A stretch of DNA of 64,000 nt from an uncultured Bryobacteraceae bacterium. Its GTDB lineage: Bacteria > Acidobacteriota > Terriglobia > Bryobacterales > Bryobacteraceae. Below the pieces are notes generated by a model, which saw only the letters and a list, made by a program, of their open reading frames with translations, was not told where the DNA came from and made no database searches. Position numbers and translations under genes: made by a program. The DNA lies in contig CALKXJ010000002.1 in the NCBI GenBank assembly GCA_938003835.1, forward strand, positions 62,001-126,000. Direction: 5' to 3'. Shown one piece after another: positions 18,516 through 26,153 of this stretch (position 1 is the first letter of the stretch; every line of letters starts with the position of its first letter).

Positions 18516-18725
18516 TTAGAGAGCCCGGTAGCAGCTTCGGGCCGGACTGCACTCGTAGTCGTCGACCAGCTTGCCGTCCGGTCCCAGGCAGGTTTGCGTT
18601 TTGACGCACCAGAAGAGCCGGTCGCCGCTGCCCGACAGCGACTGGCCCTCCTCGCCGCTGACGTAGAGCCCCTTCCAGCGAAGGTTTTCGCAGCGGTCCA
18701 TCAGACGTATCAGGTTGCGGTCCAT
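18516..18725 (-). CDS. 69-residue cysteine-rich protein at the end of the molybdenum hydroxylase operon
   Basis: The ATG at 18725 has a GAGGGGG ribosome binding site and lies 10 bases after the stop of the FAD-subunit gene, so it belongs to the same operon. The protein has no signal peptide or membrane helix. Its five cysteines are at 12, 40, 46, 59 and 65; the last four form two C-x5-C pairs inside a compact region with WCVKTQTC and ECSPARSC. Such spacing suggests disulfides or metal/iron-sulfur binding. I know no family with this pattern. It could be an electron carrier, a maturation factor or a regulator of the oxidoreductase; none of these is shown. Confidence 0.7.
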   Translation of the reverse strand: MDRNLIRLMDRCENLRWKGLYVSGEEGQSLSGSGDRLFWCVKTQTCLGPDGKLVDDYECSPARSCYRAL

Positions 18726-18735
18726 AGACACCCCC

Positions 18736-19707
18736 TCAGGCCACTGCCGCCAGCAGCGCGCGCTTGACCGCCACCCGCGCCAGTTGCACCTTATAGGCAT
18801 TGCGACTGAGCGGCTTGGCGCCGGCGACCGCCGCTTGCGCCGCCTGCTCGGCAACCGACTCGTTGATCGTCTTCCCAGCAACGACCTTGGCCGCCTGCGC
18901 GGCCACGACCGGCGTCGGCCCGACGTGCCCCATGACGATGCGGGCGCTCGCCACTTGATTGCCCTTCATCGTCAGCGCGACGGAGGCCGTCGCCAGAGGC
19001 CAGTCCAGCGTCTCTCGCTCGCGAACCTCGTAGGTGGCGTTCCTGACCCCCGCGGCCGCCGGAATCAGGATCTCGGTGAGGATCTCGTTCGGCTTGAGAT
19101 CCACCTCGCGCATGTTGGGATCCTTCGGGGCAAGGAAGAACTTCTCCAAGGGCACCTCGCGCGTGCCCGAAGAAGAGGCGATCTTCACCCGGGCGCCTAG
19201 GGCAATGAGCGGCGGGCCGAAGCTCGAGGCGCTCACGAAGTAGGCCGGCGGGCTGGGGAAGATGGCGTGATACTTGTTTTCCCCACCCGGAACGAGACTC
19301 TTGCCGTCCTTCATGGCGAGCAAGCCGAAGCCGTTGCGGAAATACCAGCAGCGCGGCCGCTGGCACAGGTCGCCGCCGATCGTTCCCATGTTGCGGATCT
19401 GCATCGAGTGGACGCCCTGCGCCGCCTGGATAAGCGACGGGTAGGAGGAGCGCACCTCGGCATTGGCCAGCAGCTCGCTCAGCGTCACCGCTGCGCCGAT
19501 CCGCAAGCCCGCCGACGTCTTCTCGATGCCCCGGAGCTCCGGGATGGCCTTGATGTTGACCACCCGCTTCGGCGTGTGGATGTACTCCTTCAGCAGGCTG
19601 ATCAAATCGGTTCCGCCGGCTAGGATGTTGGCGTCGGCCCAAGAGGCGCCGAGCAGGCTCAGAGCCTCCTGCAAGGTCTTCGGACTGGCATACTCAAAGG
19701 GCTGCAT
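18736..19707 (-). CDS. Molybdenum hydroxylase FAD-binding subunit
   Basis: This 323-residue protein is the medium (FAD) subunit of a xanthine-dehydrogenase/aldehyde-oxidoreductase-type enzyme. It starts MQPFEYASPKTLQEAL. AGGTDLISLLK is the first FAD-binding loop. IRNMGTIGGDLCQRPRCWYFR is the second, with cysteines typical of the PaoB/4-hydroxybenzoyl-CoA-reductase-like group, whose FAD subunit holds an extra iron-sulfur cluster. It passes electrons from the iron-sulfur subunit to FAD. The start overlaps the stop of the molybdenum subunit gene by one base (TGATG), with GGAGGAAAG ahead, so the two are translationally coupled. Confidence 0.85.
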   Translation of the reverse strand: MQPFEYASPKTLQEALSLLGASWADANILAGGTDLISLLKEYIHTPKRVVNIKAIPELRGIEKTSAGLRIGAAVTLSELLANAEVRSSYPSLIQAAQGVHSMQIRNMGTIGGDLCQRPRCWYFRNGFGLLAMKDGKSLVPGGENKYHAIFPSPPAYFVSASSFGPPLIALGARVKIASSSGTREVPLEKFFLAPKDPNMREVDLKPNEILTEILIPAAAGVRNATYEVRERETLDWPLATASVALTMKGNQVASARIVMGHVGPTPVVAAQAAKVVAGKTINESVAEQAAQAAVAGAKPLSRNAYKVQLARVAVKRALLAAVA

Positions 19708-21857
19708 CAGGCTTTCCTCCTTTCCAGGGCGGCCAGCACCCGGTCCGGCGTCATCGGCAGGCGGGGCACGCGCACGCCGATCGCATTCGCCACGGCATTG
19801 GAGATCGCCGCGATGCCGGGAACCACCGGGGGCTCGCCGAGCCCGATCACGCCGCGGCCGTCATGGTGCGGCGCAATGTCCAGGTGCACCTCGATCTCGC
19901 CGATATCCTTGATTCCGGCGAGCTTGTAGAACTCCATGTCCGCGTTCAAGAACCGCCCGGTCTGATCGTCCATGATGCGTTCCTCGTAAAGCGCGCCGCA
20001 GATGGACATGATCGTCGCGCCGAGGCACTGACTCTCGGCGGTCTTCGGGTTGATGATCAAGCCGCAGTCCTGTACAACGGCGATCTTGTTGATCTTGACG
20101 ATACCGGTCTCCGTGTCGACGCTCACATCGGCGATCTGTACACCGCCGACACCCTGGTCGATCAGCCCCATGGGATTGCGCTGGTCGTTCTCGCCCATGG
20201 CCGAGATCGGGCTGACGCCCATCTTCTTGCAGGCATCACGCCAGGCGATGCTTTTCGCCGGGTTGCCCTTGACCTGGATCCTGCCGTCGACGGCTTCCAG
20301 CTGATTGGCCGGCGCGCCCAGAGCCGGAGCGACGATTTCGAAAAGTTTCTCCAGGGCGTTGAGCGTCGATTTGCGCGTCGAGGCCGACACGCCGCCGACG
20401 GTCGTCGAACCGCCCGAGGAGCCCGACACCGGGTAGCGATTGTCGCCGATCTTGACGGTGATGTCGCTCACCCGGAGCCCCAGGCTCTCTGCCGCCACCT
20501 GATGGATGACGGTTCGCGTGCCCGTGCCCAGGTCTTGACTGGCCAGCTCGACTTCGACCCTTCCATCCGGATGGATCGTCGTCCGGCACTGGCTGTTATG
20601 GCCCAGGCCGCCCCACGTGGCGATGCCGATGCCCAAGCCGCGCTTGACGGGTCCCTTGCCGCCCTCGCCCCGCGGATGCCAGTTCTTGGACCAGTTCACC
20701 ATCTCGGCCGCCTTCTTGAGCTGCGCAGCGTAAACCTCCGGCCGGGCCGTGAACTGGACGTTCTTCAAGAACAGCTCGAGCGGGTCCATCTTCATCTTCG
20801 CGGCCAGATCCTCCATGGCCGCACAGGTGAGGAAGGAGACCTGCGGATGGTTGGGAGCGCGCCAGGCGCGGGCGCCCCCGCAGTTGGTCGAGATCGCCGT
20901 ATGGTTGACGCGCTTGTTGGGGATTTTCGTGAACACGTAGGGGACCAGCGCGGCACTCAAGCCGCCGCCGCCGATACCCCCGGTGCCCCAGGTCGTCGAC
21001 TCCCAGGCCGTGATGGTGCCGTCTTTTTTGGCGGCCAGCCGGATCTTGCCGAAGAACGAAGGCCGGTTTCCGGCAATCTCGAGTTCGGTGCGCCGGTCCA
21101 GATGCAACTTCACCGGACGCCCCCCGGCGGCTCGGGACAGCCGCGCCGCCGCCAAGCCCCAGCGCTCGGCCTGAAACTTGCTGCCGAATCCGCCGCCCAT
21201 GTGGTCCTGGCGAACGTGGACGCGATCGGCGGGAATCTCTAAACCCTTGGCCAGATCGTTACCGATAGCCACAACCGCCTGCGTGGTGGCGAAGAACTCC
21301 GCCTGGTTGCCGTCCCAAGCAATCACCTGGCCATGGGGCTCCAGGCAGCAGTGGGCGAGCACCGGAATTCCGTATTCGCCCTCAGAGACCACGTCGGCCT
21401 CCTTGAAAGCTGTGTCCGGGTCTCCGGAGACGACCTCGCCGGCCGGCTTGGCGCGGTTGGCGGCTTGCGCCTTCCCCAGATCCGCCTCATTGACCAGGTG
21501 GCCGGGAAGGATTTCATAGTCGACCTTGATTCGCCGAACGGCGTCCAGCGCCTGCTGGTAGGTGTCAGCGGCCACGGCCGCCACCTCGGTTCCCGCCCAC
21601 TGAATCTCGGTGCCGGGACCGGAGATGACGTCCACCGCCCGGACGCCAGGCATCTTCTCCGCCTCGTGCACGTCGACGCTGCGGACGCGAGCGAGCGGAT
21701 GCGGGCAGGTCAACAACGCCCCGTAGAGCATGTTCGGACGCTTGATGTCGGTACTGAACTTGGCCCGGCCGCTGGCCTTATCCGGGCCGTCCACGCGGTC
21801 CAGAGGCTGACCCATGACGCGGCGGGCGTTCATCGCAGGCCATTTGTATTCGGGCAT
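19707..21857 (-). CDS. Molybdenum hydroxylase, molybdopterin-binding catalytic subunit
   Basis: This 716-residue large subunit opens with GQPLDRVDGPDKASGRAKFSTD. It contains QDHMGGGFGSKFQ (molybdopterin-binding), GGARAWRAPNHPQ, and ELASQDLGTGTRTV. Near the C-terminus, GLGEPPVVPG carries the glutamate that acts as catalytic base in this family. It would hydroxylate an aldehyde or heterocycle using water. The Tat-bearing iron-sulfur partner argues for a periplasmic enzyme like PaoABC, although the order here is iron-sulfur, molybdenum, FAD. This subunit has no signal peptide and would be exported with its partner. GAGGAGG precedes the ATG. Confidence 0.85.
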   Translation of the reverse strand: MPEYKWPAMNARRVMGQPLDRVDGPDKASGRAKFSTDIKRPNMLYGALLTCPHPLARVRSVDVHEAEKMPGVRAVDVISGPGTEIQWAGTEVAAVAADTYQQALDAVRRIKVDYEILPGHLVNEADLGKAQAANRAKPAGEVVSGDPDTAFKEADVVSEGEYGIPVLAHCCLEPHGQVIAWDGNQAEFFATTQAVVAIGNDLAKGLEIPADRVHVRQDHMGGGFGSKFQAERWGLAAARLSRAAGGRPVKLHLDRRTELEIAGNRPSFFGKIRLAAKKDGTITAWESTTWGTGGIGGGGLSAALVPYVFTKIPNKRVNHTAISTNCGGARAWRAPNHPQVSFLTCAAMEDLAAKMKMDPLELFLKNVQFTARPEVYAAQLKKAAEMVNWSKNWHPRGEGGKGPVKRGLGIGIATWGGLGHNSQCRTTIHPDGRVEVELASQDLGTGTRTVIHQVAAESLGLRVSDITVKIGDNRYPVSGSSGGSTTVGGVSASTRKSTLNALEKLFEIVAPALGAPANQLEAVDGRIQVKGNPAKSIAWRDACKKMGVSPISAMGENDQRNPMGLIDQGVGGVQIADVSVDTETGIVKINKIAVVQDCGLIINPKTAESQCLGATIMSICGALYEERIMDDQTGRFLNADMEFYKLAGIKDIGEIEVHLDIAPHHDGRGVIGLGEPPVVPGIAAISNAVANAIGVRVPRLPMTPDRVLAALERRKA

Positions 21858-21859
21858 GA

Positions 21860-22489
21860 CTACCTCCTCGCCTGGGCGGCCTCAAGCACCGCCTTTCGGA
21901 TGCCGACATAGGTCCCGCAACGGCAGAGGTTGCCCCCGAGGCCGTCCTTGACCTGTTCGTAAGTCGGCTTCGGATTTTCGTCCAGGAAAGCCTTCACGGC
22001 GACGACGAAGCCCGGCGTGCAGTAACCGCATTGCTGGGCATCGTTGTTGACGAACGCTCGCATGACCGGATGCAGTTCGCTGCCTTGCGAGAGCCCTTCC
22101 ACGGTCTGGATATTTCTGCCCTGGGCGTCGATGGCCAGGATCGAGCAGGCGTAGACGGCCTTGCCATCGAGCAACACCGTGCAGGCGCCGCAGGTGCCCC
22201 GGTCGCAAACCTTTTTGGCGCCGGTGTAATTGAGCCGCTCCCGCAGCGCGTCCAGCAGGGTGAGGCGAGGCTCCACGTTCAACTTGTGCTCCTTGCCATT
22301 GATGGAAAGCGTGATCGCCACCTCGCCCGGCCCCAGTGCGGCCGGAGCAGGCGGCGCCGCTTCTGCCGTCGATTGGAAGATCGTTGCTCCGACTGCGCCT
22401 CCGCCAAGCCCTACGCCGCGGATGAAGCCGCGGCGTGAGAAGCCGGCTTGTGGCCTCTTTTGAACGTCCGTGTGTTTTTCAGAACTCAC
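21860..22489 (-). CDS. Molybdenum hydroxylase iron-sulfur subunit with Tat signal
   Basis: This 209-residue small subunit starts at GTG 22489, with GGAAAGGA 9 bases upstream; an ATG at 22552 would add 21 residues before the export signal. The Tat motif is SRRGFIRG, followed by a glycine/alanine-rich hydrophobic stretch ending AEAAPP. The plant-type 2Fe-2S cluster ligands are in CDRGTCGACT and the downstream YAC, and the second cluster in CGYCTPGF and CRCGTY. This matches PaoA-like subunits that carry the whole complex to the periplasm. It is the first gene of the operon. The stop lies 2 bases before the next start. Confidence 0.85.
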   Translation of the reverse strand: MSSEKHTDVQKRPQAGFSRRGFIRGVGLGGGAVGATIFQSTAEAAPPAPAALGPGEVAITLSINGKEHKLNVEPRLTLLDALRERLNYTGAKKVCDRGTCGACTVLLDGKAVYACSILAIDAQGRNIQTVEGLSQGSELHPVMRAFVNNDAQQCGYCTPGFVVAVKAFLDENPKPTYEQVKDGLGGNLCRCGTYVGIRKAVLEAAQARR

Positions 22490-22530
22490 GAGACACCATC
22501 CTTTCCTGCCTTCCAGCGTGAACTCGCCGG

Positions 22531-22546
22531 GAATGCCGTGGCATTC
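22531..22546. repeat. Perfect inverted repeat upstream of the molybdenum hydroxylase operon
   Basis: GAATGCC and GGCATTC are separated by GT, 42 bases before the GTG start of the iron-sulfur subunit and 10 bases after the stop of the glycosyltransferase gene. It could be a small operator, or a weak terminator of the polysaccharide operon. No T-tract follows on the minus strand. Confidence 0.5.
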
Positions 22547-22555
22547 TCGCATTGA

Positions 22556-24937
22556 CTATATCAGATCTGTCCCCGGCCAACAAGACTGCTCGGCCGCTCC
22601 GGACTGGGCCCGGCGTTTGGCGAGCAGCGTGGCGCGGTAGCGCTCCACCAGCCGGCGCGTCAGCACCGCCGCGTCGTGATCGTTCTCCACCTTCCGGCGC
22701 GCCCGGCGCGCCATCTGGCGGGCCTCCTCCGGCGCCTCGAGCAGCCGCAGGATGCCGCGGGCAAACGCCTCCGCCTCATCGGCTAGCACGCACAGCTCGC
22801 CGTCGACTTCGCTCAAGCCCTCGGCGCCCAGGCGCGTCGAGACGACGGGGATGCCGCATGCGAAGGCCTCGAGCAGCTTCACACGGACTCCGGAGCCGCT
22901 GAGGATGGGGCAGACGAAGACGGCATAGCGCTCGAGCGGTTCTCGGATGTCAGCCACTTCGCCTCGCAGCTCGACGGCCGCGCCCGCCGCCGGCAGCCCG
23001 TAGGAAGGCGGAGGTTCGCTGCCGACCACGATCAGCCGGACCTGTGGCCGCGCCGCGGAGACTGCGGGCAACACCGCCCCCACGAACCAGGTGAGCGCCT
23101 GGAGATTCGGTTGATGGCGGAAGCTCCCCACGAACAGCAGCGTGTCGGGTTCCCGCCCGTGCTCCACAAACCGATAAGAGGCGACGTCGATGCCGGAACG
23201 CAGGCCCGCCGCCGCCTTCTCGCCGAGCCGGGGCAGGAAGCCGGCGACGTAGGCGGCATTCTCGGGGCTGCAAAAATCGACGCCGTCGAGCCGCGGGAGC
23301 AGAGCGAGCTCGTAGTGCAGCGCCCGCATGTACTCGAGCGCCGCCTGGGCCTTGCGCCAGGAACCATTCAGCCCGGGCAAGAGGCGGCGGACGGACTGAA
23401 AGTAAACATCGTGCTCGAACAGGAAGGTCGCCAGTCGGCGGTACTCGCCCGCATACTGGCCCATCGGAAGATACTCGAGCTGGATGACGTCGATCTGCTC
23501 GAGCAGAATCGTGCGTTCGATCCGCCAGCGCAGCTCCTCGTTTCGGAACTCGCGCACCGCGTGCGGTTCGAGCGAAGCGAGCGACCGCGGTGGGGCGCCG
23601 GAGCGGACCAGGAACTCGGCCGACGCGACGCGAGCGGCCAGCTCACGGTGCGCCGCCTCCTGTTCGGGCCTGTCGAGCAGCACGATCAGGTGCAGCTCGC
23701 ACAACGCCGCCAGGTGCAGGCAGGTTTGGAGCATGAAGACGGCGCCGCCATGCACCGGCGGGCAGATGGGGTAGGGCGAGACGAAAAGCACCCGCGGGCG
23801 CTCGCGGACCTCAAGGGGCGCCTCGAACCGATCGCGGTAGTAATCGCCGCGGGGGCGCCGGAAAGCCTCTGCGTCGGAGATCAGGGCCAGGCGGCGGGCG
23901 CGCCAGCGGGAGCGCACGGCCGCCGGGAGCCGCAGAAAGGCTTGCCCGAGCGCAACCAGCGACGCCCGCTCGCGCGATTCGCCGAAGAAGAAGCTCAGCC
24001 AAGCGGCGCCGAGCACGGCGCACCAGTGCGCGCCCAGGCGCCGCCACTCGTGGATGTTCTTCCAGCAAAACAGCAGAAAGTTACGCCGCAGCACGTCCTC
24101 GATCTGGCGCGGCGTGAAGCGCCGGCCGATCGTGCCGCGGTGCTCATGCCAAACCACGCTCCGCGGTTCGTACAGCACCTTCCAGCCGCGCTTCCAGGCG
24201 AGATAGCCGAGGTCGGTGTCTTCGAGATAAAACGGGTCGAGCAGCCGGTCGAAGCCGCCCAGCTCGAGGAATTTTCTGCGATCGAACGCACTTGAGCCGC
24301 CGCCGGGGTAGAAGCACGGAAAGGCGCGCCGGATCCGGTCATCGGCGCGGTGCCGAACGCGCAACTGGCCCGCCTCCCAGCGACCCTCGGTCAAGCCTGT
24401 TTCCTCCCGGCGCCGCCCGGGATCGCCGAAGAAGATCTGACAGGAGACGGCGAAGACCTTCTCGTCGCGAAAGCCGTCGAGCAGCGGCCGAAGAAAATCG
24501 GGCGCCACGCGCATGTCGTTGTTAAGCAGCACGACGATGTCGTGCTGCGCGGCTCGGAAGCCCGCATTGGAGCCCCCGCCGAAGCCCAGATTCTTTCCGA
24601 GCTCGAGCAGGCGGACGTCGGGGAAGTGTTGCCGAACAAAATCGGCGCTCGCGTCGGTTGAGCCGTTGTCGACAACGATGATCTCGCTGCCGGCGATCTG
24701 CCGGGCCGCCTCCACCACCGACGGCAGGAACTTCTCGAGCAGATGCCGGCCGTTCCAGTTCGGGATAACGATCGAGACGGCCTCGGTTCGGGGGCGGTCA
24801 TCGCGCGGCGCCAGGCGGCGGCCGAAGACGAGCCAGAGCAGATCCGCAACGGCCAGCGTCAGAGCCGAGACGAGAACGATCAGCGGCGAGAGGCTCAGCA
24901 GCGCAAGCTCGAGCAGGCGGCGGAGAACGGGCCTCAT
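22556..24937 (-). CDS. Two-domain glycosyltransferase: GT2 fused to GT4
   Basis: Starting at ATG 24937 the protein has 793 residues. A short basic leader and one membrane helix come first. A GT2 domain follows (VSIVIPNWNGRHLL, VVDNGSTDAS, LGFGGGSNAGFR, LLNNDMRV, and DTDLGYLAWKRG), of the WbbL/rhamnosyltransferase type. The second half is a GT4 domain with FVSPYPICPPVHGG at its start, LLFVGSFRHQPN as the donor-domain strand, and SGVRVKLLEAFACGIPVVST near the end. Two transferases in one chain suggest two consecutive sugar additions to a surface glycan. It follows the methyltransferase gene by one base, in an operon with the Wzt-like ATPase. Confidence 0.8.
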   Translation of the reverse strand: MRPVLRRLLELALLSLSPLIVLVSALTLAVADLLWLVFGRRLAPRDDRPRTEAVSIVIPNWNGRHLLEKFLPSVVEAARQIAGSEIIVVDNGSTDASADFVRQHFPDVRLLELGKNLGFGGGSNAGFRAAQHDIVVLLNNDMRVAPDFLRPLLDGFRDEKVFAVSCQIFFGDPGRRREETGLTEGRWEAGQLRVRHRADDRIRRAFPCFYPGGGSSAFDRRKFLELGGFDRLLDPFYLEDTDLGYLAWKRGWKVLYEPRSVVWHEHRGTIGRRFTPRQIEDVLRRNFLLFCWKNIHEWRRLGAHWCAVLGAAWLSFFFGESRERASLVALGQAFLRLPAAVRSRWRARRLALISDAEAFRRPRGDYYRDRFEAPLEVRERPRVLFVSPYPICPPVHGGAVFMLQTCLHLAALCELHLIVLLDRPEQEAAHRELAARVASAEFLVRSGAPPRSLASLEPHAVREFRNEELRWRIERTILLEQIDVIQLEYLPMGQYAGEYRRLATFLFEHDVYFQSVRRLLPGLNGSWRKAQAALEYMRALHYELALLPRLDGVDFCSPENAAYVAGFLPRLGEKAAAGLRSGIDVASYRFVEHGREPDTLLFVGSFRHQPNLQALTWFVGAVLPAVSAARPQVRLIVVGSEPPPSYGLPAAGAAVELRGEVADIREPLERYAVFVCPILSGSGVRVKLLEAFACGIPVVSTRLGAEGLSEVDGELCVLADEAEAFARGILRLLEAPEEARQMARRARRKVENDHDAAVLTRRLVERYRATLLAKRRAQSGAAEQSCWPGTDLI

Positions 24938-24938
24938 G

Positions 24939-26153
24939 CTACTGGCCGGCAACCTGGGGCCCGAGGCCGAGCTTGCGCCCCAGGCGCATCCAGCGCGAAG
25001 CCTCCATCATGCTCAGCCGCGCCTCCAGCCTTCGCACCTCGGCATCGAGCCGCTGCGCCCAGAGCGTGCGCTCCTCGACGGTTCGCTCGGCCTCGTGAAG
25101 CAGCTCGACGCACCGGGCCAGCTCCGCGAGCTTGGCGTCGAGCTCCTGCTGCGTCCTGCGCGCCCAGGCGGCCAGGGCGTCTTTTTCCGTCTCGAGGGCG
25201 GCGATCTTGGCCTCGTAGCCCGCCGCCTGCTCGGCGAGCTCGGCGTTCAGGCGCTCGATCTCCGCGCGGGCTTTAGCCAGCTCTTCGTCCAGTGTGGCTG
25301 CCCAGCGGTTGCGCTCCTCGAGCTCCTCTTCGAGCTGCTCGAAGCTTTCCACCAGACGCGAGTGCTTCTCCTGAAGTTCAGCAAGCCACCTGTCCTTGGT
25401 GGCCAGTTCGCTCTCGAGCAACTGGATATGCTCGGCGCGTTCCTTGAGCGCGTTTGCCGTCGAGGGCACATAGACGAGCGAGGGCGGCGCCTCGAGCGCG
25501 CCGGCGCTGCAAACGGCCACGAAGAAGTTCGCCCCGGCCGGTTCGGCGCTCCGGTTCTCAACCAGCAGCTCAGCCGCCCCGCACTCGAGAGCCTGGAAAG
25601 CGACTCCGGCGGCGTGGTTCTGCAAGTAAAAAACGGCGTTCGGGAAGACTTCGAGCAGGGCCTTGCGGAACTCCTCGAAATCGAATTCATGGACATGGAA
25701 CGGATTGGGGCCGGACAGCCGGCGGGATTCGGCATAGTAAAGCCGGTTCGGAGTCGAGACGATGAAGCAACCGCCGGCGGCGAGGATTTCGCGCACGCGC
25801 CGGAGCGTCTGCTGCCAGGCGGCCAGATGCTCGATCAGCTCGAAGGCGACGACCACGTCGAAGCTCGCCATGCGGAACGGCAACTCCGGCGCCGCGCCCA
25901 AAACAAAAGCCAGATTCGGGCCGGCGAAATGAGCGCGGGCGAAGCGGATCGCCTCCGCCGAGAAATCGAGCCCGACGATCTGCGCCGCTGTGGAAGCCAG
26001 CTCGGCGGCGCCGTAGCCGGTCCCGCAGCCGAGATCGAGCACGCGGCGGCCGGCGCACAGCGGGCGGGCAAACAGATACCGGGCCCGGTGTTCATTCCAG
26101 AGGTCCGGATTGACCTTGCCGGGAACCACCCGTTCTCCGGTGAATTCAAGCAA
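24939..26153 (-). CDS. SAM-dependent methyltransferase with long coiled-coil tail
   Basis: This 404-residue protein starts at a TTG (26153) that overlaps the Wzt-like gene by 8 bases and has GGAGAG just upstream. Residues 1-215 form a class I methyltransferase: VLDLGCGTGYGAAEL is the SAM-binding motif I, and VVVAFELIEHLAAW is motif III/post-II. From about residue 230 to 380 the sequence is a nearly continuous charged coiled coil. This combination resembles enzymes that cap growing O-polysaccharide chains (WbdD-like), where the coiled coil measures chain length. WbdD also carries a kinase, which is absent here. The pairing with a Wzt-type ATPase that recognises capped chains supports that reading. 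Confidence 0.75.
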   Translation of the reverse strand: MLEFTGERVVPGKVNPDLWNEHRARYLFARPLCAGRRVLDLGCGTGYGAAELASTAAQIVGLDFSAEAIRFARAHFAGPNLAFVLGAAPELPFRMASFDVVVAFELIEHLAAWQQTLRRVREILAAGGCFIVSTPNRLYYAESRRLSGPNPFHVHEFDFEEFRKALLEVFPNAVFYLQNHAAGVAFQALECGAAELLVENRSAEPAGANFFVAVCSAGALEAPPSLVYVPSTANALKERAEHIQLLESELATKDRWLAELQEKHSRLVESFEQLEEELEERNRWAATLDEELAKARAEIERLNAELAEQAAGYEAKIAALETEKDALAAWARRTQQELDAKLAELARCVELLHEAERTVEERTLWAQRLDAEVRRLEARLSMMEASRWMRLGRKLGLGPQVAGQ

